Positions 1 to 14,052 of a stretch of 64,000 nt of DNA are shown here, piece after piece. Origin of the DNA: Anticarsia gemmatalis (Eukaryota > Arthropoda > Insecta > Lepidoptera > Erebidae); the NCBI RefSeq assembly GCF_050436995.1, contig NC_134756.1, positions 3,410,001 to 3,474,000 on the forward strand, read 5' to 3'. How positions within the stretch are numbered: position 1 is the stretch's first letter; each line of letters starts with the position of its first letter. Under the pieces are notes generated by a model, which had not been told where the DNA came from, made no database searches, and saw nothing but the letters and a program-made list of their open reading frames with translations. The translations under genes were made by a program, and so were the position numbers.

Positions 1-406
1 ATGATTCAAATCATAATGTGCATGGAATCTGAAAATTATTTCCTTCCGTGTTTCAATCCTTATGAAGATTTTAATAAATTGTATGCATATGAAGTTTTAT
101 TTTGAGCTCAGTTCGTGCCATACTTATTTTTAATTGGAATTCTCAATTGTTCTTGAAATTTGGGGTATCCAAATTAAAATATTGAAATTAACTAAGTTCA
201 ATAACAGTTATAAAAAACAGATCTTTCAAATAGAATCATGTGACATTATTATATTTTTCAATTAAAAAACTTACAGCTATTTTTAATTATGTATTACGGA
301 AAATTGCCTAAATTCTAATAAAATCTTGATAATTTTACTACAAGATAGCATATAATTTCACATGCCCAATAATAACCGATACTAAATGAAAAAAATCATA
401 CTCCAG

Positions 407-3400
407 GTAGCTTCAGACGCTCAAGGTGAGATTCAGTACTTGAAGAACACGTTCTACCAGGACGCAGGGTGTTCCTACAACGAGTGCCTCACGCCTCTGT
501 CTGTGATGCACTCACACAACTGCTATGACTCCAAGAGATGGTACATCCAAGCTAATAGCGTGCTTACTGATAAATATTCTAATACCTGGTGCAGAGCTCC
601 TTGTAAGTATATCTTTTTATTTTATGGTTAGAATAGTAGGTAGGTATCGTAAACCTAAAAAGTCTCATAGCATTTAAAACCCGTTGGCAATTTTGTATCA
701 TGTTTACAAACCGCGATAGTTTGAACACTTTAACTATTCTTTCTAGTTTGGGATGTGGGTAATTGATCACATTGCTTCATCGATTTTTATTGAATTTGTC
801 TGAGCTTTATTGATCTGAAACGACATGCAAATAAGCATTACGTAAATACGGGTTCGGGAAACTATACATTCATAAAGCTGCTCGGACACTCAGTTCTGCT
901 AAACTAGACCGTACCTTTACCGCAAAACGTTACAATCGAATCTATTATATTATTCCAATCAACCTACTTATTTTGATTTACAGATTTCCATTATTTATTA
1001 AATACATCATGCTCAATACCAATATTTCCAAGTGTGGCAAAGTCCCGATAAATAATTTTAAATGTATATAGGTTACTTGTGATATCAATATTTGCATGCT
1101 TAGAAGTTTGGTTCGTAAATATGCGAGTATTGGGGACAAAGGGCCAAAAATACCCAAACGCTTAAAATAAATTAGCTTTGGAATTTCAATATTCAAACCA
1201 ATGTAGGTCAACAAGCTCCAATGGTGTAGATATAGTTTAAACAAGCCTTAAATATGCACGAATTCTATTGTTGAAATATTCGGATCGATTCAATCCATAG
1301 CAGGTAGAATTTCCAGTGAAATCAATTGAATCACTCAAGCGAATTAATCTAAGGTTGACTATGGACCGCTTTCAAACTCATTGTTTTGTTGTTATTGATA
1401 AATATACGAAGGGATTATTACATGGCCGTAAATTTTGAAACGTAAATATTGATCTTTTGAATCATCCAGTTTACGCTTTGCTTACTAGGAAATTAGCCGT
1501 ATTATAGTAGGGCTGCTGAATTATTACCGATTTGACACATGACAAAATGACAATACTAGTGAAGTGACTGAACCAGTGACCCTAATATCATTTTGGAACA
1601 GTTTGTTTTTAAATATTCTAGTATAGAGTGTAATTAAATAAAATCAAAACCAATAATAGTTAAAGACACAAGTTCTTCATTAGGTGGAGTATCCTTGATG
1701 AAATAAAATAAATATCCATATTCCTTATTCCTATATTCCATCAATATTCCTTGAAATAAAAATCATACCTATTCCAATGAATTCGGACCGAATACTTTTA
1801 GGCACATCACTATGAAAACTAGACGCACGAATCCGCACGATGTAACTTTGTACAAGCGCGCCAAAGAACAAAAAATAAATGTTTTCATATTACTTACAAA
1901 CTGTTTTAAGTTTTGAAACAGTGTTTATTGGAAAATGATATTTTGAGATAAAGTTTTATATTAAAGAGGTATTCTAAATCATTCGGCAAATGTGTCGCTC
2001 GTGCAAGGTTATATCGATTAATTTAAAGAATAATCTGTCAAATCGGTAATTACTCAGCGGCCGTACTATAGTTAACAATATTGCCCATTTGGTAGGGGTA
2101 AGCATGAGCTATTGACAAAGAAAACGTGGTAAGGGCCAAGTTATGTTGGGAGTATATTCGTTATAGATAAACACAAATCACAATTATTTTTCCAGTTTCG
2201 GCCGAAGGCGTAGCCATGACAGAATACATGATGGAGAAACTAGCATTTACTCTAAGAAAAGACCCAATAGAAGTACGTCTCATGAACATGGCAAAAGAAA
2301 ACAATCCGATACCAGAAATGATAACACAGATAAGAAAAGACGCGAATTTTGACGAGAGGAGGCAACAAGTACGAGAATTTAACAGAAACAATCGATGGAG
2401 GAAGCGTGCTATAAAACTGATTCCACTAACAGTTGATATATTCTATACTGGGAACTTCAATTCTCTGATATCTATCTATCACGGTGATGGTTCAGTGACT
2501 ATCACTCATGCTGGTATCGAGATGGGTCAAGGTATTAATACGAAAGCTGCTCAAGTTTGTGCATACATGCTAGGCATACCTTTAGACAAGATCAGTGTGA
2601 AACCAAGTAGCAGTGTCACTTCACCAAATGCTATAGTAACTGGTGGGAGTATTGGGAGTGAATGTGTAGTGTTTGCTACTATGAAAGCTTGTGAGATTTT
2701 GAATAAGAGACTTCAACCTATTAGAGATAAAATGGGCAAGCCTGCATGGGATGATCTTATTTCTGAAGCTTTCGCCGGCGGAGTAGACCTACATGCAAGT
2801 TACATGTTTTCAAATCTGACTGATGGTAAACCCTACGATGTGTATGCTATAGGCATTCTAGAATTGGAAATAGATGTGTTGACTGGCAACCATGACGTTA
2901 GAAGAGTTGATATTCTTGAAGATACTGGAAGGAGTTTGAGTCCTGAAATTGATGTTGCACAGGTAAAATTTGTTTTTTTTTTAATTTTGTGATTTTGAAA
3001 TCTTGATATCGGTTTATTTTATGTCTTTAACTGTATAGGGAGTTTTTTTTCAACTATGAGTTCTTTACATAATTAATCCTAATTTTTTTGTAACATAATA
3101 ATATAAAACTTTGTCTGGAGATAATACTCAGGTACAACTGTGATATTTATATCCTGAAACATTTTTTTTATTTGCACATAGGCAACATGATATCATGACT
3201 TCAGAAAAAACAAAAAAAAATACAACTAATGTAAAAATATCCATAGTTCCTCGATTTGCGTTTAGCTTTAATAAAATAAAATTGATAACAGTTTAGTCCC
3301 AAATCTTTTCTCTTAGCATAACGAGTTCCTAATCGATTCACCGATAATTGTGTTCTTCAGATTGAAGGAGCGTTTATCATGGGTCTTGGATACTGGACTT

Positions 3401-6243
3401 CGGAGAAACTGGTCTATGATGGTGCTACTGGGAAGCTGTTGACTGATAGAACTTGGACTTATAAGATTCCGGGCATTAAGGATATTCCAGCTGACATGAG
3501 GATTTACTTCAAACGTGGATCTAGGAACCAATCTGGAGTGCTACAGTCAAAAGGTATGAATGATATTTAACATTTACTGTGTTAATATGTAGAAAACTAA
3601 GTAGTTAATCCTTGTCTTAACTTTCTTACTGGCACGTGTCTTTCAAACTTGATTGAAAGTGACAAATGTTCAATGCTTTGTGGGGACTAACTACTCGTTT
3701 AAAGGGTTCCTCATCGTACATTTGACTTCGTCCGTGGTCACTACACCACTATTACATATAAATAGGTTGTGGGTTCGATTTCCACTTAACGCAAATATCA
3801 AAAAAATGGTTTGTTTTTCGAATCTGGCTCCGTTTTTTGTATGTTTGTAAAATCCTTGCGATACAAAATTGCTTAATGTAATTTATATGATGAATCATGT
3901 CAATATACTAAATATTTCTTGGATACAGCGCGCACATAATATTTTTCAGTACATATAAGATTTTGTAGGCACATAATTTATACGGCCTAGATTAATGTAC
4001 TATCTGATAAATGTGTTTATATTTAGATCATAACCACGATCATAATACGAGCAAACATAAACAGTCTTATGTACCGTAATAATTGCATAGATTCGTCCTT
4101 CATAAAGTAGAAAGTCCCTTTATTCTCCCTTTAGACAGTCAGATTATGCTCAAAGCACTTTTCTATTATAACTTCCAGAATATAAGCACTACTCACTTTA
4201 TAGGATAAGCCTGCCTTTATTAACATAATCCTTGTTAAGTAATATTTATTAAATTTAATATCGCTCTACTGAATAGACTTGTAACGAATATTATATTATG
4301 AAGCTAGAAGTAAGAGATATTAATGAAACTAACTTCACAAACTAAAATACTTAACAAAGATTTGTAGGAGGAACAAATTAGAAAATGTGATAGATTTATG
4401 AACTATCTTTTTTGTAATTTTGATTTATAAATAGTAAGTGTTTCTTTTCTTTGGTACTTAATTGATGTTTCAAATAAAAGAATATTAAACTACCTCTGCA
4501 ACCTGGGAGGTATTGTATACGACTGTTATTTACGAATCTCGTGTTCGTTTCTCGGGTCGGGCCAAGAGCTATTAATATTTTCTCATTTATATTAGACTAG
4601 TAGCCCGAAGTTAGATAAGCTGTATGATGTCATATTAATTTATAGTATTACTAAAACATTGTATTAATTGTTTCATAGAATCTTAGTGTTTTGAGACCTA
4701 AATTGTGACTGTTACTTACTTTTAAACTGCCACTATTTCAGTAAATTAACCAATAAAGCAGCCTAACTAATATACTTTTTTAATTCTTAGTATTGATTTT
4801 GAAATAAAAATATTGGTCTAATATTGAAAATGTAAATAAAATTTTCTTCACGATTAAATTGGTTTGAGCCGCCTTCCACATTTTGAGAATCTATTAAACG
4901 AAATCGCTGGTCGACGAAAAAATTAGATTACTTTTTTACGACATTAGAGTTTGGAAGTAATCAATGTTTATATTATTTGAAGTGAATTTTAATGAAACCC
5001 CATAATCTTAATATCATTATTTTCATACTAGCGTACGACAGACGGTTAGTGTAGATGAGAGTATGTCATTATAAAATTAGAGATTTTTGTTTGATTTGTT
5101 TAATAAAAGTAAAGCGTACGAATATGTAACGAATTCGGTTTTTATTGGTAAATAAATAAGCTTTTTTTAATATCACTTGATAAGCAATACAAAGTCTTTG
5201 AAATATAGACGTGCCTTTTAATTAGGGTGAACATGAAAAGGACTTCATTTTTTGATATATATAATACATATTTCAAAGACGTTAGGTTTAGGTCTGTTAC
5301 GATATACGCTATTTTAGATGTCGTATTGAGATACGATTTATGGTTCTACAGCAAAGTTATTTTTTCAATTTGCAGCAACGGGTGAGCCATCGTTCTGTCT
5401 CTCTACGGTATTCATGCATGCAGTCAGAGACGCGCTCCGCTCCGCTCGCATGGACGCCGGATATGACGACGATTGGTTTGATATAGGTAATATACAATCA
5501 ACTTTATCATTCATTCTTATTATCTAATATATAAAATTGTCGCGTCACAGTTTTCGTTACCGTACTCCTCCGAAACGGCTTGACCGATTCTCATGAAACT
5601 TTGTGAGCATATTGAGTAGGTCTAAGAATCGGCCAACATCTATTTTTCATGCCCCTAAGTGACACTTTTTTTTAAATTTTATGGCAAAACAACGTTTGCC
5701 GGGTCAGCTAGTTTGCTTATAAATTTAAGACACCATCTATAAAGATGTTTAAGTATGTGTATCTAGTATACTCAGTATATTAGTTAAGCCATGTCAAAAG
5801 CCTTTTACGCTGAGTAACCCACTAACGGCACGGTAAAACAAAACAAAATAAAAAATATGTCAAAAATAAGTTAATATAAACTAATTTTTGACATATTTTT
5901 TATTTTGTTTAAAATAAGGTCTCTAAAGATATTACAAATGTCTGTAGAATATTAAGTAAGGCATAATACAATTAACATTTAATTTCATCTATTTCTTATA
6001 ATAATATAATACTGCTAGATTAAACACTTAATGAATTATAACACTTTGTTTAGAGAAAATAATTAAATTTAGACTAAATCCTCTGAAGTCTTAGGATTAG
6101 TAAGATAATTTCAACAAGAATGTATTGTTCTATGTTTAAGCTATAATTATTGTTTTATATTTATTGTTTCAGAACATCCTTGCACCGTTGAGAACATATT
6201 CATGGCGGCCGGACACAAACTCGAACATTTCACATTGAAATAG
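407..6243 (+). CDS. AOX: Aldehyde oxidase copy A (molybdo-flavoenzyme), 3' part only; 5' exons lie outside the window
   Basis: Seen: five exons at 407-602, 2196-2962, 3361-3553, 5376-5486 and 6173-6243 (TAG stop) join in frame across GT-AG introns and give 445 C-terminal residues of the molybdopterin domain. Landmarks are the WCRAP motif at the end of the first exon (its Arg matches the substrate-site Arg of xanthine dehydrogenase), GIEMGQG in the second exon, and GEP near the start of the fourth exon, whose Glu matches the catalytic base of the family. Family knowledge: these homodimeric enzymes oxidise aldehydes (and N-heterocycles) to acids using Moco, two 2Fe-2S clusters and FAD. The exons homologous to the first eleven of copy B are not in positions 1-406, so the gene runs off the left edge. 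No stop or frameshift is seen. Exon lengths 196/767/193/111/71 equal those of copy B. Substrate is unknown. Confidence 0.93.
5523..5711 (+). mobile_element. Short non-autonomous Helitron-like element in the fourth intron of AOX copy A
   Basis: It begins with TC and ends GCCGGGTCAGCTAG followed by T, the TC...CTAG ending typical of Helitrons. The body carries 'ACGGCTTGACCGATTCTCAT', also found inverted at 34559-34858. It has no coding capacity. Confidence 0.6.
5841..5910. repeat. Perfect 27-bp inverted repeat (hairpin) in an AOX copy A intron
   Basis: The left arm 5841-5867 and the right arm 5884-5910 are exact reverse complements around a 16-base loop. The centre of each arm includes the ATATGTCAAAAAT / ATTTTTGACATAT pair. 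The arms are AT-rich. It is probably the core of a small foldback MITE. Confidence 0.7.
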
Positions 6244-6304
6244 AAATAAGTGTTAAATGTACTTAGGTTATAAGAATTACAATAATTAACAGAACTTAGA
6301 TAAC

Positions 6305-6325
6305 AATAAAGATTACTATAATAAA
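6305..6325 (+). promoter_or_regulatory. Polyadenylation signals of AOX copy A
   Basis: Two AATAAA hexamers, at 6305-6310 and 6320-6325, lie 62 and 77 bases past the TAG stop. They are the expected cleavage/polyadenylation signals for this gene and fit with 6241-6243 being the true stop. Confidence 0.6.
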
Positions 6326-8387
6326 GCAGATCCTTTAAAATAATTAAAACTATTATCTTTGAACTGCAAATGACTGATAGCAAAGTTGGCTGGAGAGTAT
6401 CGTCGGCTTAAAACTGTTCTACTTTTATCATCAGATTTTTTTCTCGGTGGTATTTTAAAGTTATGAATGTGACAAGCGCTACATCATAAAAAAATCAATT
6501 AAAAAATGAAATTCTTAGTGCGGGAGTGGTCTTTTTAGTCAAAAATTGCAGATAGATCCTGTAATTTGATAGCATACCTATTATTACATGCTTAGTCGCG
6601 AGTTAAGAAAGGATAAAAGCGCGTGTAATGTTATAAATAAAGATAAAACAAACATATCAACTTCAAACCACAGTGAAGTCTTCCCTTCTAAGTTTAGTCG
6701 TTTAATATAACTCCTATAGTAATATCAGCGAGTAATTTATAGCGACAAGTACGCCATAAATAGGGTCAATGCATGAAATATTGCCGAGTTGATACAAAAT
6801 GATGTTTACGTGTACAAAGATATATTGAGCCCTACCTTTTACGTTGTCAATATCGAAATGTAAAACAAATAGGTGATATTTTTGATGTTGAATTTGTTGC
6901 CAACATCGAGATGGTTTTTGAAAACCATAAAATACGTTGTCCATTTTAATAAAAACATAAAAATTGATCACATTTAAAAGAAATACAACAATTTTTATGA
7001 TACATTTTTGAAAATAATATATCAATGTGCCACCGGGTAAAAGTAGCCTACGTGTTAATCCAGGTTATATACTAACTTACTATGTGTGAACCCTACATAG
7101 CTAACCTATCATAATTCTTTCAGTAGTTATGAAATGTGGAGTAACAAACAACCATACTAACACTCAAACTTCTACATTTATAATACTAGTAAGAGACATA
7201 CCTAATATAGATACATTGTAAAGATCCATCACTCAATTTAGACTTACCTAACGTACTCTAATGATCAGGTAAGTTCGATAGGTACTACATACATACATAA
7301 AAGCATATTGGTACGTACATACAATCCATAGCAACGAGCTCGAAAACCATATCCAAGACTATTATTAGACGCATGCATTAGTCTTAGTATTAAATCATTA
7401 TCAAACGTTTAACACAGCATTTAACTTAGGATACAGTAATAAGAGTGCATGTAAAACAAAGATGTTATTACCGGCTGTCCCAAGGAAGTTAACAAATAAC
7501 TATCCATTACTTACTCGTGTCATACTGTGTTGTGCAATCATACTGTGAATAAATGTTTCGTAATGTTTTGTAAATTTATGAAATACATGCAAATACTAGT
7601 ATAAGTTGGAAGAAAAATTATAGTCTACATTATTTGATTGAAAAAACTATCGCATCCAATAGCTAGTTCTATCGATGGATACCACATTTTTGAAAGCAGA
7701 ATGGCCCTGATTGGATCTCTTTTAGTGTCAAGTTTTTACAATCAATATATAAATAATCGTTAAATTATGTTTACAGATCAGTGCCAAAAAAATCTTTCAG
7801 GCATTTCCTACTTAAAGAATCTATGGCGTACCATCGTCAGATAGATACAGTTAGAAACACAAGCCATAGTTACTAAATAGTTTCAAGATTAATAAAGTAC
7901 GTAAGAGCTATCGTGAGCCTTGAAAACAAAACACCTACAACAGTGTTATGTACTCTACCATAACCAAACTCATGGCAAAACTTTCACAGTGATAGGTGTC
8001 AAAATGTTACATTACCACAAGACAATTAATATGAAGACTTTAACACGATATTAATGAAAGTTCACAACTTGTTACTAAGTTCTCGTTAGTCCTAGATTCG
8101 AAGCTAACATAAAGGCATATGTAAAGCCTAAAACTTTGTTACAACTCTTCATTAAAATTTGCTTGAAACCTCGCTGTCTGAAACAAGTTGTGTAATGTTC
8201 ACATAAGAATACGCTCTAGTATTTACAAGCGGCGTTTAAAGCCTCATGTGAAAAAGTTATTACTAAGTTTTTGTATTAAAAAAATACTACCAATTTCTGG
8301 GAGTCGGAGGGGTAAATACTGAATGTGTTAGTCAAATACCCAAGGTCTCCGGTCAAAGGACTTCCCCTCCTAACAGAGCCACGTAGG

Positions 8388-8953
8388 CTAGGGTGGTCCA
8401 AGCTAGTATGAAAAAAAATTTTTTTTTTTCGTGCTCCACAAGTCTCATTTTGTTCGATTGTTTATAAATCGGATATATACCAAAATTTAGCCTTCTACGA
8501 CGATGTTTAGAGGTCGCTATGATTGGCCAAAAATTCGTCGAGTTCATACTAACTCTCAAACAAAAATTCAATTCCAGTATCACGAAAAACGAAGAACAAA
8601 AACAATATGTCTTATGTGTCGTCGATCTTCACCGAAAGAAGTATTCGGTAGCCTCAAAATCGAATATCCTGAAAATGATAATTTAAAATAAGGAATAATT
8701 TGCATAATCATAATAAAGCATTTACTTTATTTTCTGTCACATTGAAACTTGTAAGATCATTTATGTTCATTAAAAAGACATTTTACTAAAATCAGCGATT
8801 TGTCTTAATATAAAAATCGACAAATCATAGCGACCCCTAAATATTGTTTGATTGAGCTGAAATTTTTCATGTATGAGTTTAATGCCTGAACAAACAAAAA
8901 TAACTATGTGGAGAATGAAATTAAATTTTAAAAAAAAATTTGGGCCACCCTAA
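8388..8953. mobile_element. Unidentified 566-bp DNA transposon with ~14-bp imperfect TIRs
   Basis: The left end CTAGGGTGGTCCAAG and the right end, read on the minus strand as TTAGGGTGGCCCAAA, are imperfect terminal inverted repeats. TAGG (8384-8387 and 8954-8957) flanks both sides as a possible 4-bp target duplication. Inside, 'AGGTCGCTATGATT' (about 8510) recurs inverted near 8825, giving a second nested inverted repeat. A small ORF at 8503-8691 (62 aa, basic, with one CxxC) matches no family I recognise. I cannot assign a superfamily. Confidence 0.6.
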
Positions 8954-10660
8954 TAGGCCCATAGTAGATCCACAGTATTCCACAGGCTGTAAAGCCAGTG
9001 ATAATAGTAATAGAATCGAAAATGTCAAAGTGAGTATTATGCCCTCACTTAAGTACTATTAAACTCATAGACAGCTGATTGGTTCCAATAAAACTAACCA
9101 CTTATCGGATTGGAAGATATCATAGATTAACTTAAATGAGTAGTTGAAAACGATTCTAATCTAAACTTTTCTTTGCTAATGCTAGGAAAATTAATTTCAG
9201 GCTTGAGAAAGTTGGAACTTGCAAAAATAGCTTGACTAGACAAGGTCAAGAGTGTTGTTGAAAGTTTCTGACATGCCGGGGTCATAATATCAATACAACT
9301 GTCATTTCAATAACATTACGTTACGTAAAACTTACTATTTACTGTTATCTTCTCAAAGATTACAATCACTAAGCGAGTTAGACATATAACTAAGAGATTG
9401 TGCATACATTTTTTTTTTCAAAATCAAGCCTCAATCCAACCAGTGACGGTGCTCAAAAAAATACGGATTTTAATTGAAATAATACCGTCTTCAGTTTCAT
9501 TCACAAATAATCAAAAATGAGAATATTGAATAGGTATTGCAACTATATTTCTATCTTAGAAAAAGTGCATTTCAATGCATAGTTCAAAGGCTAATAGACG
9601 GCATAAATTAAAAACATATTTTATCCATAAGTACTGTGAAATGCAGAATACATTATCTAGTTATACAGTGAACCATTAACGAAGGCTTAAGCTTTCCAAG
9701 TATGCTTTGACAAGAGTATGACGAGTCATTAAGCGGATTTGTCGTACTAGAGAATTATGACAGACGTTCATAGTATTTCCATTCTAAAAGAAAAAATACG
9801 TAGTTAAATTGCACTTTAAACCATTTTCCAACAAATTCCAAATTACGTGAAATCGTATATTGAATGTATTTTAACATAATCAATTTTCCATTCGATTTCA
9901 ACTACTTACGTTATATATTTCTGAATAAAATATTTTTTTAAGCTACCTTTATCATTTATTATGATTTTGATTTGATTCAAATTTAAATCCCTCAAAGAAT
10001 AATAAGTATATTTTATTATATTATTAAATTCTTTGGCCTCGAACGAAAGCTGCAATCATTAAATTTAAACTGAAATAGTCTATTCAAATAAAATGTCTTC
10101 ATTCAAAGAAAAATCCTTTGTAAAGCACTTTAAATTTCAATCAAACTTAAGCACTTTAAATATGGGAATATTTACTTATAAGATTATTATTTTGTCTATT
10201 CGTCACTTTATTTAAACAGAAAACATATTTAAACGTAAATAAATTTAAACCTTGGCATTCTCAAATTTTAAATCAACTCAAATCATAATGAAAAGAATGC
10301 TTCTAGCATTTTCCTCATTTCAACACTTCGCAATCAAATTCATAATATTTCTATCTAACTAATGTCACAAAGCAAAGTTTCTAGGAAGACATACAATTAA
10401 GGTATTAACAACGTTCCCTTTTACGATCTCATATTCTTGCTAGGTGTTCAGACTAGGCTAATTATCTATGCTAAAGTATTCATTCAATTTAATAAGGTGC
10501 CGAAAACCTTTAGAACATTATTATTAAGAAGTCTAGACGGACAATATAAGTAGTTATGTATAGTTCTGACTTTTGGAATAAACCTTATAAAGATGTACTA
10601 GGTCAGACATAATTTAAGCATGAAAATACGTAAGAAATTTAAAAATATGATGTTGTTGAA

Positions 10661-10860
10661 TGCATTTGTAGCGCAATGGTTAAGGTCACCACGCTGTTAC
10701 CATTGCATCGGGAGGTCGTGGGTTCAATACCCACACTATTTGTGGACCGCACAAATAATTATTCGTGCGGTCCACAAATAGTTGTTTCGGGTCTGGTTGT
10801 ACTTTGTGTCCGTTGCTGGTATATTTGATAAAGTCCCTTCGATACAAGAATAGAACCTAG
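10661..10860 (+). repeat. tRNA-derived SINE with an internal 17-bp hairpin
   Basis: The head has a tRNA-like A box (AGCGCAATGGTTAAGGTC) and B box (GGTTCAATACC), followed by a conserved body containing GTTGTTTCGGGTCTGGTTGT. A diverged inverted copy lies at 23247-23526. The segment 10736-10752 is the exact reverse complement of 10765-10781. The head would not fold as a functional tRNA, so this is a SINE, not a tRNA gene. Confidence 0.75.
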
Positions 10861-13460
10861 AACGTTATCAAATTAAAGAAAAAAAAGAGTTTCCTTTAAG
10901 TACCTACGATAACGAAGTGAACTGTACTACGATAGCAGCTTTGAGCTGTCTTATATACAGGTAGCCTACCTTGTCTATATTTAAATATCACGATACTCAA
11001 CAATGAAAGTCACTTCTACCACATTTAATAAAATGACATGCAACTTTGCATTATAATTCAATAAACTACACATTTCTATAATATCTCAATCCGATATAAA
11101 ACAGCTTATTATGGTTTACCCTTGAAGACGTATGACCACGTCCTGTAACCAATACTTACTAATATTACTGAAAGGTGCTTATAAATTTAAGCATTCACTC
11201 TTAGGAAAATTGAGCAATCGCTGTTTTCTAGCACCGAACAAATTAATCAAATGGAATATTTATTACTAATAAATAAGATTAAAAAATAATAATATTCAAA
11301 TGGAATTGTATTGGTACGAACATTTCGATTTTGCTAAAGCTGAAAGCTGAATGCTATTTCAAGAATTCATTATCCTATTGGTCGTCATAAAGAGTAAAAA
11401 TGACAGATTTGAAAATACTTTAGTCGCTACCAGTTTTGTAAATTGAGGTGCAGGATGGTTACAATAACTTGACCAAAACAGAGTAGCTATTATTGTTGAT
11501 TTCTAGAAATATTAACTTCGTTAATTTTACATAAGATCCTACAAACTCAGAGAAAAGCATTATCAAGAAAGAAACTCACCTTGCTTTTGCTTGACGTTTC
11601 TTTACAGCTTGTGATTCTAGTATGACACACTTGTCTAAGTTTAAAAGCCTTAAATATTTGCGAAAGGGCTTGTTGTACTTCAATGCTCTAGTTTACAATC
11701 GCCTTTACGTGGTGTTACATAGCAAGGTATGAAGTCGATAAAAATGCATGATTCAATCGACCGTCACGACACCTGCAAATTCACATCACTAAAAATACTG
11801 GAAATCTATACACCACCTGCTATTTTATTGCGTCGTTTTCTGCGAAAAGAAAAATATAGAATCGATTCGTTTTCCTTTAAGCTTCATAGTTAAGTTAGTT
11901 TCAAAAGTTTCTGGATTCTATGAATTTGCTCTGCATTCAACGTACTTTTCAACTTTGTTGCTGTGGTAAGTATTTGTATACTTCATAATCTTGGTATATT
12001 ATTGTTTTAAGATTTTTTAAGGAATACTTGTTATAGCAATACAGTCGTTTATTAGGGGTACATAATTTCATTTTATTATCATTTGTCTGGTATGCAGAAG
12101 GTTAACTAACCGATACTCTCCATTTTCCTAAATTTTAAATAGAGGGCTATTTATTTCAAAAATCGCTAATTTTAAGTAGCTACACTTTATTAGCTGTATT
12201 TTAAAAGGTGATAGTTATGAACAAATTAAGGTTTTTTGTCATAAATGTTGTGTTGAGAGTTATACATATGTACATACTTAGGTACACACCGTTGTAATTT
12301 CTTTACCTATTCTAAAAATAAAACACAATTTGTGTTAATAATATCGTAAACTAAACGAAAGCGGAATCCATAATAAAAGTTGATTGAATTAAGAGGAAAG
12401 CAATTTGACTGAATCACAACAATTTTATATTGTAAATGTCACGTAATGTACCGGAAGTAATTATGTTTTATTTCATGAAATATTGAATTGTGAATGATTT
12501 TGGCTTCATTTCAATTTGTGATCTAAATACAAGAATCAATTTGTGTAATAAAGGTCTTGTTGAACAATCAAATTATTTTCTTTACGATTTGACTTACATT
12601 AAAACTCGCTTAAAGTACGGTAGTGCGCTTACAACCTTTTGATACCATTCAAATTTATCGATATCAAATACAAAATTGAATAAGCAAATATCTAGGCATC
12701 ATGATTTAATTTCTGTACTGGCCAAACTGACTTATACAATCATTATAAAAGTAACGTTTAGTACTTGCCCTTTCTGTTCGACACACACTGTGCTAGGAGG
12801 CAATTCTATATACTTCTAAGTGTTGTAAAAAACAAAAATACATATCAGAAACAATCTTTTGCATTTTATTTAACACATCCATAACCTTACTTTCAACATA
12901 TCAATGCTGCCTTCTAATCAAAATCAAATACAAAGAGCTGAGGTGTCATTAATTAGCTAATATATTATTAATCATTCAGTTAATCTTACCAAAAATAGCA
13001 ATCTGAGAACAGAGAAATGTACTGATAAAAAAAAATGTAATTATATTACCAGTTGTTTGATCAAAATGGTTGATACGATTGGCACAAGTATCTGTCACAT
13101 GACATACAGCAAGGGTGAATTCGTGTTATTTCTTGTTCAATGAGCAAAGGGTTGCAGATGGGAATTTAAAATGAATACCAATTGGTTCGAGATTACCAAA
13201 AACATGTGACCCGAAAGACATGTATTACTTTCCCATAGATGACATAAATCCGTATGAAACCTTTGGTTTTGATGAGGTTAAAAACATACGTATGAATTTA
13301 TATACTTTCATATATTTATATTTTTTGTGGGGTTCTAACGAAGAAACCTACATTCACAATTCCATTATACGCAGTGATGATGTACTTCATAGATTTGACC
13401 TACTAATTTATAATTTTGTCGTTGCCATAGACCTGTAAATAAATAAATATTTTTACAAAA

Positions 13461-13509
13461 CTCACACACGGTCATCTGATCCCAAACTAAGCAGATGACC
13501 GTGAGTGAG
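13461..13509. repeat. 18-bp hairpin built from a SINE tail motif
   Basis: The arms 13461-13478 and 13492-13509 are reverse complements with one mismatch. The right arm and what follows (CAGATGACCGTGAGTGAG, TTGTCCAA) match the tail of the SINE at 48530-48780, so this looks like two inverted SINE-tail fragments. Confidence 0.55.
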
Positions 13510-14052
13510 TTGTCCAAAAATGTTGTTGTTTTTTACTTATGTATTGAGAATCTGTCAAAATAATTCCTAAACTAACATAATCTAAGGATATTTTTTTTTT
13601 CAGAAGTCTTAGAGCAGTAAGTAACTACTCTAAAATCATTCAGCATTACAAAAAACATAGTCTTGTGACTTCTTTTACAATATGCAAATCTAAAGTGCAG
13701 TATAAAACTGCCGTCTCACCGCAAAAGTTCAGCATTTAATTCAAAGTGCACCTGCAGTAAACTTATTTAATAGGAGCTTTAAGATGTGTAAAGTTTTCAA
13801 ACTTCAGCAAATTAATTTAAACTCTCTCAATCTCAGAGGCTACGACTGTTTGGATTCAACCACGGTTAGACACTAACAATTATTATGATAATGCAGTTCA
13901 GAGTTTCAGACCCTATGAAATAATACGGTCAAAACAAAATAATTGAAGACTTTTGAACAATAGCAAAAAGAGTTTATAAAACGTTATTAGGTGTGGTACA
14001 CACTACGCACCTGTAGTAGTCGGCAAATATGATAATAAAATGATATATGATA

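Noticed and set aside
8353..8691. Pair of opposed ORFs as host genes
   Set aside because: Both lie within or across the border of the 8388-8953 TIR element and are better explained as parts of it.
10661..10750. tRNA gene
   Set aside because: A and B boxes are present, but no acceptor stem closes, and a related copy with the same downstream body exists at 23247, so it is a SINE head. The same applies to 29791-29884 and 48530-48610.
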